Of a stretch of DNA of 64,000 nucleotides, positions 14,601 through 29,600 are shown one piece after another. This DNA comes from Lutjanus erythropterus (lineage: Eukaryota > Chordata > Actinopteri > Lutjaniformes > Lutjanidae), in contig CM034607.1 of assembly GCA_020091685.1 (NCBI GenBank), positions 28,048,645-28,112,644 of the forward strand, read 5' to 3'. The notes beneath the pieces are model-generated. The model saw only the letters and a list, made by a program, of their open reading frames with translations, had not been told where the DNA came from and did no database searches. A program made the position numbers and the translations under genes. Positions within the stretch are counted from its first letter, which is position 1. Each line of letters starts with the position of its first letter.

Positions 14601-17600
14601 GTCAAGAAGAGGCGGAGGTCAAAGCTCATGATGGAGGAGATGGACTCTCCTGGTGTTGTGAGGAAACTAGCCGTGGTGGTGAACACTGATGTGGAAGCGC
14701 CATCACATGTGCCTTTAGAAGACACAGGCAACAATAGTAAGGATTATTTTATCTTTTTGTGCAATTATTTATGAAGATTTTGTGTCCCTGTTGCCCAGTC
14801 CTACTATATACCATTGAGTAGTTGAATAGACAGCACCATATAAGATCATATGTTTACACCATTTCAGAATTTTCAGCATGTTATTTTTGAGAAAAAGTGT
14901 ATATCGAGATATATGTTGTATATCGTTGCATAACTTAAAAATGTTAAGATATAATTTATAAGCCATATCGACCAGCCCTAGTTGTAGATAATCTCACCTG
15001 AGTTGCTTTATTCACTGTTTGGTACAGATGAAGGAGGAATCATGACTGTAGACAGTCAGGAGGCATCAGAGGTCAGCGGGCCCAGCCATCGAATTGGTCT
15101 CAGTGGAGCCAATAAAACGATGCTCCACCTGCTGAAGAAAGCCAAAGTCCAGCTCATCAAGATTGATCAGCAGAAGCAGCTCAAGTTGTCACAGGTAAGA
15201 ATCCAAAATCAAAAGAAAAGATTATAAAGAATTATTAAATCAATGTTCCTCAGCCTGGAGTACATGACTGCACAATAGTAAATTGAGTATCTTGTGTTTT
15301 GGACTTATGACTTGGACTCACTACATCCAGTAAACAAATTAAAATAGAATTACACATGTAACATGTGCCTTGTCTTCCTATTTTGGCCTGACGTTTACAA
15401 GTCAGATTGCAAGTGGCTTGTTTGTTGATTTAGGAAGGTACAGTAGTATAATCATGTTATTGTTCCTCTTACATAAAACCTTTTTTTTCCTTCCTTGTCT
15501 GGACCAATAGCTGGGCTCCAGAGAATCACGATTGCCAGTGAGAGGAAGAAGGAGACGAAGGAGAGTTGACACATCTCCCAGAGATATAAGTCGTCAGGTA
15601 ATACTTTTAATTTGAAACACAATTGTAAGGTGCCATAAGAGTCTGTCATTGCTTTTATACAGAGGGCAGAGAGAAAACATAAGCTATCCACAAACCAGAA
15701 AATGGATTAAACAAATTGCAGCTTTATTTGTGGATTTTTTATTAGAAAGAATAATAATATTTTTTGTTACAATTTTAACAATACTAATTATGATCATTTG
15801 TCAATGGGTAGGCAAATGACATGACCCATCCTGGACAATAAATGACAAATGAATTGCAAAAGCAAATATGAGTACAATTTAATAAAGTTGTTTTGGCTAA
15901 TAAGCATAAAAAAATAATTCAGTATTGTACATGAACATAATGATTAAATAATAAAACAAATTAAGTAAAGAAAAGGAGAAGTTGATCGTGTTGCTGCTGT
16001 GTGCCACTTTCTTGTCAAATAGTGCATCTTGCTGTATTTTTATCTGCAGGTGAAAAGTTGCACCACGTCACGTGGTGTTTCCTCTCTGCTGTCTCTTACA
16101 AGTTTGATGCAAAACTGTGTGACTGTGCACAGCTGCACGCTCGGTTTCTTTTTTAGGTTCTCTCTGTCGCATAGATTATACAGTCATATGACACAGGCAG
16201 CCAGTTAAATACTTTATGTCACCGCTGTTTTGGTGCAAATGTTATATGACAGGACTGAAAACGTTTTGGATTTATTTAATCTTATTATTAATCTTTTTTT
16301 GAAAGGAGTCAATACCAAATGTCTAGCTTGCAAGTATCAAAGTATTGAACTGTCCGGCTTGGTCCCAACAAGTGATACTGTCATAATTTGTTAACAACCA
16401 AATATTTCTGCATCTCACAGTATTTTTTGTGTGCGTTTGTTTGCAGGAGCAGCCGCTAGGCGGTCCAAGGATCAAGCATGTCTGTCGGGCAGCAGCGGTG
16501 GCGTTGGGGCAGCCCCGGGCCATGGTGCCAGATGATATTCCCAGGCTCAGTGCGCTGCCACTTCACGAGAGAGAGGGCATCACCTTCTCTCCCTCAGCAG
16601 AAGGTACAGTGTGTCTACATGTGTTGTTTTTAAGAGAATTTAGAAATTAACCTCTCTTTGCCTTTACTAGAGATTGGCGAGCACCACGGTGCATTTTACA
16701 TTGCACTATATATGTGCAACGATTTTAACCAAAATGTTCCAATTTTAAAATCAACTTATTTTCACAATGTTTACACATTCTCAAGGTTCTTTTTTTGTAA
16801 TGGTAATCAGTGAACCAGTAAATACAGGCACAAATGCATTACAGTCCTGGTTTATGATGGCATGAAGGAAATACATTGATGCTGATTACATATATGCTTA
16901 ATGCATATATTCAGTGTTAAACTAATTCTTCCTGGTTAGGACCTGGTTAAAATGACCAGAGACTGAAACACAACACAAAGGAGGAACCCAAAAAGGGCAG
17001 TGAATGCAGCACATTTGTAGGTCTTCAAATTCTTCAAAACAACTGAATGAAATTTCTTCTTAAAAAAAAATCTTATATATGTTTTTTGTTGCCAACGCTG
17101 GTGGCAGCAATGTCGGTTACAAAATGTTGTTTTTGTTGCAAGCTTATTAACTAAAAGGAAGATGGTTGAGACAGCGGGTTGTGCACACAGGAGATCTGTA
17201 GCAAGAGGATTTTGCCTTTTTCGGCAAAAGAGTTAATGCGCTTAACTGGAGATGGAAACGCCTTTTCCGAATAAGTTGTGGTGCAGCAAGCATTGAATTT
17301 GTATAACTGAGCTATTTTGGCCCTGGTAGAAGAAGAAGTAGCTGTTTCTGCTGTCAGTTTTGACTCTCTCATGAAAAAATAATTGCAACTTGCAAAAAAA
17401 AAAAAAAAAGACCTAGTTATATTTTTCTCTCATAGGCAAACAAGTGGTTTTGTTTCCAGTTCACAACCTTTACTACTTCTGCTTTGTTTATTCACATAGG
17501 CTACACCACCAATGTCTGACGAAACTACGCTTTGCCTATCCTACCACTTACTACAAAAACTTGAATAGATTTAATTGATTAATCAATTCCCCACAGAAGA

Positions 17601-20600
17601 TGGGGACAATAAAAGACCAGTTATACCATTAGTATGAAATGACATGCAATGTAGTTTTTAAAAAGGTCTTTAAAAGTCTAACTTGCTGAACCTTGACAGA
17701 TGAGTTCAGAAGCTTAGTCCCCCACAGCAGTTTGCTAGATGTGCAGCATGAACTGTTGCTACTGTGTAGTTTGAGTTAGTAGCACCCTGGAATAGACAGG
17801 ATTACCACATCATTCACAGATTGATTGGGGAAAAAAAAGATGGACTTGATACTGTACATTACCGAGCTCTCAGGTAGGTTAACTGTTTTTCAATCCAATT
17901 TCTCACATGCTTCATTAGCATTGTCCAGAGTTAAATTAATTTCTGCTAATCTTTTTCAGGAAAGCTGCTCTGCTAGTGTATTATAATGAAAACATTCACC
18001 AGCTAATATATTCTTTCAAACTGGCATATTTAACTTTCTGCAGTTATAAAAACACAACCTAAAAAAAAAAGAATCTGTTTTGTAAATAAGCACAATTTTG
18101 AAAGCTTTTGGCAAACGTAATCTGCTGAGCAAAAACTTAAAAATTGCTTTATTAGCTCGATGTAGTTGTAACTAAAATATTTGCCAGCAAAAATATCTTT
18201 TGTCACACACAGATTAGCCACCGCTGTTGGAAAGCTTTACCCAACACTGGTCGAGTGAGCGTCACTCAGTATGAGGTGAGGAAGTGCCGTTTGACAAATG
18301 AACACATTTAGTGCTGTTGGCAAAATCGGATCCTTACACAAGATTATTCCAGTTACATTATTCAATTAAAATTATGTCAGTCCCCACCTTTTAAGTAATT
18401 ATTTTCAATCTGAGTCTTGCACTGTGCCAGCTGGCAGTAAAATACTACCGCTGGGGGTTGCAAGAGGTTGTCAAGGGAATTAAGTCTAAATCTGTCTCTA
18501 GCTGTTTTCATATCCAAAAAGGTCAGGCAGGGGAATTACCACCAACAACGTATTTGTCAGAGACATTCCAACCACCTAACTTAATTTTGCAACCCCAGTT
18601 CTAAAAAAGTTGTGATGCTGTATAAAATATAAATAAAAACAGAATGCATTGATTTGCAAAAACTTTTTGACCTATACTCAATTGACTACAGTACAGAGAC
18701 AAGGTATTTAATGTCCCAGCTGATTAACTTGTTTTTTGTAATTACACACTTATTCTTTCTTAATTTGATGCCTGCATGATGTTCCAAAAAAAGTTGCAAC
18801 AGGGGCAGGATTAAAGCTATGATACATCAGCTTTTCTTTTAACAACACTCGGTAAGTGTTTAGGAACTGAAGACACTAATTATTGACGTTTTGAAAATGA
18901 AATTACTTCTGATTCTTGCTTGATATACCACATCAGTTATCTGGGGGTCTCTATTGTCGTATTTTGCACTTCATGATGCACCACACATTTTCGATAGGAG
19001 ACGGGTCTCGACTGCAGGCAGGTCAGTCTAGTGCCTGAACTGTTTTACTATGAGGCCACACTGTTGTAACACGTGCAGAATGTGTGTCTTGGCGTTGTCT
19101 TGCTGAAAAAAGCAGTGGCGTCCTTGAAAAGACGTCTGGATGGCAGCATATGTTGCTCCAAAACCTGAATGTGCCTTTCAGCATCAATGGAGCCTTCACA
19201 TATGTGACAGCTGTGATGCCATGGACGCTAACACACCTGTTTCTCTGGAGTGACTGAATCTTTTAATGACATTATGGTTTATAAATAGTGGAATCCCTAA
19301 ATTCCTTGTGGTTTCGTATTGAGAAACTTTCTCAAACTGTTGGAGTATTTGCCCATGCAGTTTTTCACAAAGTTGTGAACATCACCCCATTCATGCTTGT
19401 GGATGACTAAGCCTCTCATGGATGCCCTTTCAGTACCCAATCATGATACTATCACCTGTTACCTGTTTACCTGCTGAATGTTTCATACAGTTTTTTTTTT
19501 TGAGCTTTCCACAACTGTCCCAACTTTTTTGAAACCTGTTGCAGGCATGAAATTCAGAACGACTGTATATATACAAAAATAATTCAAATCAGTTTGAACA
19601 GTAAATATCTTGTCTTTGTACTGTATTCAATTGAATATAAGTTGAAAATGATTTGCAAATCATTGTATTCTGTTTTTATTTATGTTTTGCACAATGTCAC
19701 AACTTCTTTGGAATTGGGGTGGTAGAGTGACTCTTAATTTACAACACTTCAGGCAGGTGTATCTACATTAGTTTTAGAAACCAGACCAGAATGAGTATAT
19801 ACATATATGTATGCACCTCCAATTACAGGACTTAGACCTGTCATGTCTCCTGCAGACTGAAGTTCTGACATCCAAATATGTCGCCCCACATCACATGCAC
19901 GTAATGACGTTTGAAATGTATAGTTTGTGGCCCCTTTACCCATCTTGTCTGTCTCTTGCCTCCAGATGTGGCAGACGATGACGACGATGACATCGCTGAT
20001 CAGGGCAGGGCTCAGTGGGTTGTCTCTCAGGAAAGCATCCAGCGGCGGAGGAGGAGGGGTAGGGGGAAGGGCCGCAAATTCAGAAAACGGAAGATCCTTA
20101 GTCGGTTCGCACCAGGAGGAGTCCGTTCCCGGCGGTGTGGAAGCTGCAAAGGCTGTTTGGTAGAGGAGGACTGCGCAAAGTGTATCAACTGCCTCGATAA
20201 GCCAAAGTTTGGGGGGCCAAACACCAAGCGGCAGTGTTGCATGTAAGTTAAACTAATCACAAATTCAGGTTGTTGAGTTTATGGTTGACAGGCTGGTGAA
20301 GAGACAGATTTTTATGTGAAAGATTTGTGTGTTGCTTCAGTGTTTTTACACAGCACTGTTAGGATTTTGATGAATTTTAAGCAAACTTTTGAGCATTGAC
20401 ACGAAGGGGGTGACAGTATAAACACATTAACTATTCAAGTATGAAGATCTCAGGTTTTCACTACTTAGTCATTTAAAAAAATACTTTGGGCAAACAGAGG
20501 TCTGACAAGTGAGGAAAAGTCTTAACCCATAACCATGTGTTAGCTTGTTATGTTACTATAATTCAATCATATGTATATATGTGTGTGGTTTTCAAACAAT

Positions 20601-23600
20601 GGCAGAGGTATAATCAGTCCAAACAAATAAAGTTCGGGTATAAAAGACGAGAGTGAAATTTCCTCTAGTTTACTACATCAGCTCCCATGGTAAATTTAGT
20701 ACGATATACATGTCCACAGCACTAATTCCATCAGTATAACATAAGAGTGATGTTATGCTCATCACTCTGCTGCTCTGGCTGTCTCTTTTTAACAGAAATA
20801 ATGTTTTCAGAGTCATTAATTCCAGCTGTGTTCCTGTTAAGCTTCTTTCAACAAACCTTATCATTTCCTGATATTTTTTCACAGCTGGTGTATTTTAGAA
20901 AAAGTAGCAGTATTGACATATTTACATTTTGGACTGACAAAAAGGAGTTTAGTGCTAAATCAAGTTTAAAAATGTTTGAGTTAGTGGTGCCTAAAATACT
21001 GTTTAACTTCTAGGTTAAGCTTTTTTTTACATGAAACATATAAATACTGTTTATTTCTTTCCAGTAAAACATATTAAACAATCCTGTAAATGAAGGCAAG
21101 TCGACTCTTACAGTTAAACACATTCATAGCATGTCTACACATGCACTTTACTGCGAACATACAATTACATTTTACTCTTTCTTCTGCCCCAAGATATAGG
21201 AAGTGTGACCGGATTGAGAAAGCGAAGATGGATCGCATCATGAAACCATTTAAAAGTAAGTCTCTAATAATTTTGCAAGTTAACAGAAACAAAACAAAAT
21301 TATCAATTTGTTCAGATATTCGGTTTGTCTACAAAATTAATCATGAGGTTAATTTTTCTCAGTTCAGTCGAGGCGATTCTTGGGCTCTGTGTCAAGCAGT
21401 GACGACGCCCCCTGGGGAGTCGAAGGGTCAGGCGAGACATCGTCCTCGATGACGCCTGGAGTCAAGAAACATTCCCTGCGTAACATCACACCGCGCTCCT
21501 ACAGAAGCCTGCTGAAGTCTGAATCCGAAGACGAGGAGGGAGAAGAAGAACAGCAGAAGGCAGATAAATCACCAGTCAAGCCAAGTGTAGCTGCTGCTAA
21601 CAACCAAGGTAACTAAAGTTCAAAGTCGCTGCATTGCTTTTGCAGATTGAGGCTTTAAGATCCCTGGTGTTGATTTCAGAACTTTGTTGCTAGGGAGTGC
21701 ATCACAAACTACCATCACTTTTATAGAACAGATAACAGTTGTCAAGATCAGCTGGTAGTACCATTTCCAGATGTGGTTTTTGCATATTTTCATTTCAAGC
21801 ATGAAACTTTGATGCATTATGTCCTTTTATGCCCCTGACATCACCACCAAGGGCAGTTAGATGATATAATGACAGATATCAGGAAAATAAGGTATTGCAT
21901 TGTTCTGCAGTTATCTGTGACATCTGTAAAGGAGACAAGACAAGAACATGGAGCAAGTTGAGGATAGAGTAGTCAAATTAGCTCTCTCTCATCTAGCAAA
22001 GCCATTTCGAATGCAAACCTTTCCCTTGGCTACTGGTCTTAATCACAAAGCACTGGGTTTCCCCTAGAATGTTTTTTTCAAGCCTGGTGGTCAGGACTGG
22101 AAAAAAAACCCTAAACAGACAAGCGTGTGGTATGGCAATTTATATCTGTTTTCAAATTTTTGTTTGCTCTGTTTATTCAAGACTTCAACAAAGTGATCAC
22201 AAGGAGAGGACAACATAATATCTGCGTTTATTGTATAAAAAAGCTATGTAAGCTATGACCTTCCCAAAACATGAGCATTATGAGCACAGTGTGCATGATT
22301 CATGGCAGCACTTAATCTTCCTTGGCTTGCAGAAAAATAGTAAAGTAACAATAAATGTGTGTTTGTCACGCCAGAAACATTTCATTAATCACACAGCCTA
22401 TTTCTGCTCTGAACCTGAGCTTCATGAGGTTATCAGATTAATATTGACAACATTAGCACAGGAAGAAAGGAAGACCACATAATTGTTCAACTAAAAACTT
22501 TGCTCCAGTTTGCTGAAATTGGAGCAAACTGTTTGAAACCCTCCCAGTAGAATCAGAATCGTGTTTTAGATCTGTTTCTCTTCTTTTGGAGATCTTGCCC
22601 CTCAAGATGGCGGATCACTGCCAGACAATCCTCCAGCTGAGGTGGTGAAGCATCGCCGGCCGTTCAGCAGAGGAGCTGGGAGCAGACCTCGAGCTTACAA
22701 GGTAAAAACATCCAGCAGATTTCCCTCCTCGCCTCCAGTATGTCAACTAATCAAACCTGGGTCAAGTTGTATTGTTGGAAAATGTTTTTTTTCTCAGTTT
22801 CCATATAGGTGGTGTTAAAAAAAAAACAATTCAAAACTGTAGTTAAGATGATTTGTTTCTGAAATGAATTTGACTGTTAAAAGTAAGTCATTAGCTGGAA
22901 GTCTGAGTTATCATGATAAACGCCCACAAATATTTCCAAGTAATACTTTGCCCAGGTCTGCATCTCACTTTCAGATTTTTAATTTAATCATCTGTGTTGA
23001 ATGAATGAGTGATTCTAATAACATATTCCAAATTCAGCCTTGCTAATCTTCTGTCTGTGACTTTGAAATTTCTCCTTCATATTAAACCCCTTGCATGTAT
23101 TTAACATTATGCTTTCTAAATTATATATGAATTAACTTATGTTCATGAGAAAATGCAGATGATTTTTCTTTATGGTAGAAGCACAGCCTACACTCCTAGT
23201 TTGGTTTCTGTTTGAGAAAGTGAGCAGTTTTGATGGAAGATTTTAACCAGCTGGAGATTAGCCAGACTCCAGGTTCCGAAATGTAATCTGTAAGGAAAAA
23301 CTATCAACGATCATTTTTACTTTTACACATTTGGCCCATGTGATTTTAATATTTTCTCCTGTGATCAAACATCTTCAGTAAAGCATTGTGCACACATGGC
23401 TTACGACAGCATTGAATAAGCAAAATAACGATCACAACAGAAGCGGCTGGTCACTAGAGGGCGCCGCCCCACCACTCCCTACATCCTTAAATACTTTGAA
23501 ATATATACTGCAAGTGTAGTTAGTGAATAAAATGTATAATCTGCAATAAAATGTGCTGTTAAAAATGTTCTATGTTGTCTAAAGTTACGGATAGGTCATG

Positions 23601-26600
23601 TGTTTCCGGCCTGGGGCGCAATATTTTTTTGGCACATTGACTCTGTACAGCTGTAAACTTTACATGTGCAGTTCGATCCTCTCAGCCCGCAGCATTCATT
23701 TGAATAACAGCGGGAGAAAACTTTACCAGCCGCCAGTGAATCACAATGACCTGATATAATCACTTTTACAAATATATTTTATCTTGAAAGTAGAACCACT
23801 TTTGATAGGTAACAATAAATACAAAAAAAATCAATGATTATGTGTTCAGTTTCGTTTTGAGAGAAATTCAGTAAAATTATTTCTAAACTTTTATGGTAGC
23901 TATAGAGAGACGAAGCCCCTCCCCAACCACTCGGTGAACTACATCTCTCGTCTCTCGTCTCTCGTAATGTTTTTCTACTTGAAGTGTTTTACCCAGAAAG
24001 ACTTGCCATTTACTACCGTTCAGTTTCCAAAGTAAGGTCCCATGATGGTCCACCGGAAGAGGCATGACGTATATAATGCCTTTCTGTAATTGCTTTGATC
24101 ATCAACATAACTGATCAGAAAAATGCACCATCGCTTTTTAACGCCTCTAATTTCAGTGTTGAAAGGCCTGTCTGTTGCACCGTGTCGAAACTTAAGCTAA
24201 GATTAATCATAAACCTTGGCTGTGGTGTCTGACTCTTTGCTTCTGCATATCCTAGTTGGCATGTACATTTGATTTAAAACTTATATTTTTTTTATTTCAA
24301 AGCTCATGCCAATCTAATCAAGTAAACTAGTGAATTTCAAACAGTTTGCTTGCCCACTGTCAAAGCTCTGCTCTGTCTTTAAAAAAAGTCCTTTTTGCTT
24401 ATTTTTTTACCTTTTATATTTGCATTGCTTGAATCCTCCTCCATTCTTCATAAGAATTCCCACCATATTTATGTATAGAAGCTGCTTACAAGTGTTGAAT
24501 TGATCCCTATCTGTGTTTGTTGGTTGAAAACGCATAGTTCTGGTTTTGTTAAGTGATCCTGTGCTGCATACATCTGGAAATTTGAAATATTGTGGTCTGA
24601 GGTCATGGTGACTGCTCCACTGGTTTGTGGTGCCACAACCAAACTCCCATCTTCCTCCTCCTTCCAAAACCTTCAACAAAGGAAACCACCATGTTTTCAA
24701 GATGAGAATAAAGAGAAAGCAAGTAAACAACTTCAACAACATGTGGTCCGTATACGTGGCATTGTAAACAAAGCGACATGCAGTTTCTCCTCGTTTCACC
24801 CAGTTCATGGGTGACTCTTTGATTGTTACCTGTAGATTTATCCACTGCAGTGCATTTATGGTAACTTTGTTAGCGAGAAGATCTCAACAGACCGTAAACA
24901 GACATGCTTGTGGACACTGGTGTGTGCAAAAGACATCCTTCAACCTTTTTAAAAAAAATAAACCCCCATTTACAGGTTAGCAGTAGAGACCTACTGTTCA
25001 GGAAATGCTGGTGTTTAATACAACATGTATATATGTAGTTGGAGTACCTGCATGAATACAATCACGCATGCACCTTTGAAAATGCACATATAGATATCTG
25101 CATGTACATGATAGATACATCTGAACACAGTTTATCAGTGTATGTGCATGTGTCTGAAATTTAAACAAGCTGTGTGAGCGTTTGTGCACAAAAGTTCTGT
25201 GACTTGAGATTTCTGTATAAATCCTGTAAATAAAATAGCCAGATAACACACAGAATAAATTACAGAGATTATTAAGGGCCTTAGAACACAGGGCTCTATA
25301 ATATTATACAGTCTTTAAGAAATAAATGTACGCACCTGAAGAATAGACAAATGGACCCCTCTTCTGAAACTAAGAAACTGAGAGAACAACACCATCGAAT
25401 TTCACACATCAGAGTAGATGGTTTTTCTCATGTTTTTGTGTTCTCTGCCTATTTGCATTGTCAGATGTATCATTTTCTAAATGAGTGTTGTCAGCTAGTT
25501 CTTTTTTTTGGTAGTAATCTAGCTGACTTTGAACTGGACACATGTATACTTCTCTTATAATATACCTCTGTGTTTAGTTCTTAGGGGTGTAACGGTACAT
25601 GTATTTGAACTGTTCGGTATGCGACTTCCTCTGTTCGGTTCGCCCTGTGACCCAAACAATTAATTTCAAAATCGTCTATTCATGTACACAAACTCCCATA
25701 TGCAGAATAGAAATTCTAGAGGGCGAATTTTACCCAGAGTGTTTTGGCAGGGCACCAAATGTTGTGTATCAGCTGTAGCGTGCAAGTCAGCTCAGCCCAC
25801 TTAGTCAAGCCTGTGTAGTGTTGCTGCTCCACTGTACAGGAGCATTATGATCTCCTGTAATGACAATGATTAGTGCCAAACTGTGCCAATATTATTCATC
25901 TAAATTTGGATATGTCTGTTGAAACACTTAAAATGTGTTCATTCAGTTATTTCTGGTGGCCTGCCACAGTATCAACATTTTTATGTTTTTTTTATAAGTC
26001 TGAGAGAATGACGATATTTGCGATCGATGAACTGAAAGTCACACGTTCTTTACAGAGAAACAGAGAGAGAGACAGTTTCCTGTTTAATGTATATGCCTAC
26101 TAATACCGTCGGTATAAAAGCTTAAAAGTGCACCTGGTTGGTGCTCTACCACATTGGCTTTGATCGTTTTCAATAGTGCTGCACATTTAATCGCAATAAA
26201 ATCGTAATACGGCAGAGTGCAGCATCCAAATTGCAAAACCGGAACCAAATCGCAAATTTTTGAAAAGGGAAAAATATATGAGAAAACAGCATTATAATGA
26301 GGTGACCTTTTTTAGCAAATTGTGTCCACTTCTCAAAATTGGCGCCATGCCGACCGGCACCTGCTGTAGGTAATACACAGACTATCGATACATCGAGTAC
26401 TCCATACAACCCTACTTCAAATAATTTGAACTACCCCCTTAACTGTTAGAGTGAGAATTATGGTAAATTAATGTTTACATGTTTTCAAAATAAATTACAC
26501 CGTTTCTTTTGCAATATCTTCTGTTTTCTCTCCTGTACTGAAAACATACCAAACCACAAACCTAAAACCACGGTACATACCGAATCGTGAATTTTGTGTA

Positions 26601-29600
26601 CTGTTACACCCTGACTGTCTCTACTGCTGCTGAATGCATTTCCTGAATCTTCTTTACCTTTTCTTATTTCTTATTCCTGCCTAACGCTACTCTTAAAGTC
26701 ATAGTTCTCCCCTTTCCTGTCACTTTGGCTGCTGCCGGTCGCCGCCTCTGCATGTCACTAGTATAAGTGTATCGTTGGAACCTGTCGTGCTCGTTGGCTT
26801 AGGCAGTCCCCTCCTCCACAGGAACAGGAGAACACAGAGGAGACGGAGCCCAGAGACACTTTACCAGACACCACCAGCCCACCCAGGAGCCCAATGCCGA
26901 AGCTGCAGCAGCAGCTCCAAATACACTTATACCGTCTGCCTGATTCTGTCCTGCAGTCTGCTCTGTGTTATTTGCCACAGCAGTCGCCCAAGTGCCCGGA
27001 TCAGGGTGCTTCAGAGTCGCATCCAATGTTGTCCCAGCTTTTAACACAGCCTGCTATTTCTCATTCATCACATCCCGCCACACAGTCCCCTCCAGAATCG
27101 TCCCAGCCTGTAACGCATCCTGCTTCTCCGCTTTCACCTCATCCCATAACAGACGCTCCCCAGAAATCCCTACAGTTGCGTTTGCACCGTTTGCCCCAGT
27201 CTTTGGTGCAGTCAACCTTGCATTTGCACAAATGTAAATCATCATCATCTCAACAACATCCCCGGTCCATACTGCTCTCCCCTCTGACAGAGGTTTCCTC
27301 AGAGTCGAGTATTCAGAGACATCCAGAGTCTGGGATGCAGGGCCCAGATGTTTTGACTGAAACACAAACGGTTAACAAAGATAAAACAGAGGCAGCGCTC
27401 CCTCAGCCACACACAGTGTTGCAGGAGGGCACACAAGAGGAGCAGGAGGACCAGCGAGGGGATCAGCCTGAAGAGGAAGAGGAGGACAGTTCTATAGAAG
27501 GGACAGTGTTGAAAACCTGCCCAACAACTGACCCACACTATCTCCTTCGTTCCCAGAATCCTGCAGAGTGTGCATCAGTGAACACCCTGACGGGGTTAAC
27601 TAACGGATTTCCCCAAAAGGGCCTGTTGCAGAACAAGTACAAGATCCGCGTGGACTTCAAGGTGAGTTTTTGTACTAGTGTTGGGTGGCATTTTTATATT
27701 AGCACTCACTAGAGCTGGGTACCAAAAAATGCCTCATCATTCGATACCAGATTTTGATACCTTAAGAGTAAATCTACAAGTAGTGGTTTATTTTGTATGT
27801 TGTGAAACTGCTTTGAGTGGAAAAATGCCAATGTGTTGAAACATGGAATTAAAGAGTTGAAACAAATAACTTGAGTTTAACCGCATTGTGGTAAATAGAT
27901 TTCTATTTTTACATTATAAAAAAAGAAACTGTTCAAATGCATAAAAAGGAGCTAAAAAAATTAAACTACAGATTTGTACCATGATGTTTAATGTAATTTT
28001 CATTTTGTTTAAATGGATTTTGTAAAAGTGGTATTGAAAAAAATATCATTCAGGAACTGATATTGATGTCAAGTTATTGTTACTTTATCAGTATTAAATT
28101 GTTGAATGATACCCAGCCCCATTCCTCACTGGGGTGAATATGAAATTAACTTGCGTTTCCACACAAGTGTTACATTTACAACCTCACATTCTTCTTAAAT
28201 GAGAGGAGTTGTTTTGAGACAAGTCAGAGAACAAGTCAGACTTAGGAAAAAGGGAAAAAATTAAGGGAAAAAATACCACACTGCTGGTTCTGACTGTTTT
28301 TGTAAGATTCCTTGCATAGCTCTAAAGTAAAAGGTTCATAAATAGTTGTTAAGATTCAGCAACGTGGTAAAACTTTCCAACCCCCACCCTCATTTCAGCT
28401 GGGAGATGTGTGCAGCCCACAAGTTCGCTACATGCATCCAATAAATAAACAAGATAAATTCACACAGTATCAAGAGAGGGAATAGTCTTACATCTGGTTT
28501 TCTTATGAAACAGAAAAACTACATCTGCACACTCTCTAAATCAAGTTTCTCAGGGTGTCCCTATAGCTCAGTTGGTAGAGCGCCCCCCCCCCCATTGTAT
28601 TGAGGCTGTCAGTCCTCTGGAGCAGCCGCTAGTTCAACTCCCGCCTGCTGCTTCCCTGTCATCTCGTCAGCTGTCTGTTCTTAACTCAGATAATCGCCAA
28701 CTCTGGTTTGGTGAAACAAATCCACAACTCACTAAGTTAGATGTCAGCTCTTTTCCTCTCCCTCATCAGTGGGCTCAGTGGATGTGTATTGTGTTGCAGA
28801 ATGTACGTGTGTCATGAAAAGCTGCCTGTCATTTATTCAGACCATTAATTTAGCAAAAATTGCCTCGTCAGGATTCAGCCAGTAGCTGATGGCTGATGTA
28901 TTCATCCAATTTCCCAATAGGTGTCACATTTCAAGAAGGGATTGTAATGCACTGTAATAAGTGCTCCTTAGCAGAAATACAAAAATAAACTTTGTGCTTT
29001 TTATAGCTCAGAAGAATGAAATACATGTAATCCCTATCCTGGAGTTTATGATTGTAATATGTTCATATGTATCTTTGGGTTGTGGACAAAGTAAGAAATT
29101 TGAGGACAACACCTTGGATTTTGGGAAACACTGATTGACATTTTTAACCATTTTCCTGCATTTTATGCTGTTATGGGCTCATTCTGAGGCTGCTGATTTA
29201 CGTATTTCATGCTAATGAGCTCATGCATCCTTAAAATACCAACGAAGAAACTGATCACGTTCTTCTTATACTTGTGTCTACCAGGAGGACTGTGCTGTAC
29301 AGAATGTGTGGCTAATGGGCGGTCTCAGTGTCCTCACGTCTGTCCCTACTACGCCACAACCGGTCTGTCTGCTCTGCGCCAGTAAAGGACGCCATGAGGT
29401 AATTCACCTCTTTACTGGAGCCTGAATAGTTTTGAAAAGTGTGCAAAGTGTTATTGATAACAATGTTGTTCCTTCTGTTCACATCTTGTGGTTCGTATCT
29501 CCAAGCCTGTTTTGTCAATAATAACATTTTCGTGACTGAACCGTTCTCCTTGTGTCTCCCACTTGAATCAGATGATATTCTGCCAAATCTGCTGCGAGCC

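Larger units (their letters stand above)
22702..26821 (+). other. kmt2b: kmt2b intron 9
   Basis: This 4.1 kb intron holds a short (TCTCTCG)3 tandem near 23945-23965 and a 'gggcgccgcccc'-type repetitive segment near 23450-23640. It also holds a nested pair of DNA transposons at 25583-26612. No extra coding exon is needed: exon 9 ends in phase 0 and exon 10 begins in phase 0. Confidence 0.65.
27662..29284 (+). other. kmt2b: kmt2b intron 10
   Basis: This 1.6 kb intron contains the short MITE at 27711-28120 and the tRNA-derived repeat at 28557-28645. The rest is unremarkable AT-rich sequence. Confidence 0.65.

Noticed and set aside
28557..28645. Functional tRNA gene
   Set aside because: Box A and B are present, but the C-run breaks the D-arm and no anticodon stem can be drawn.
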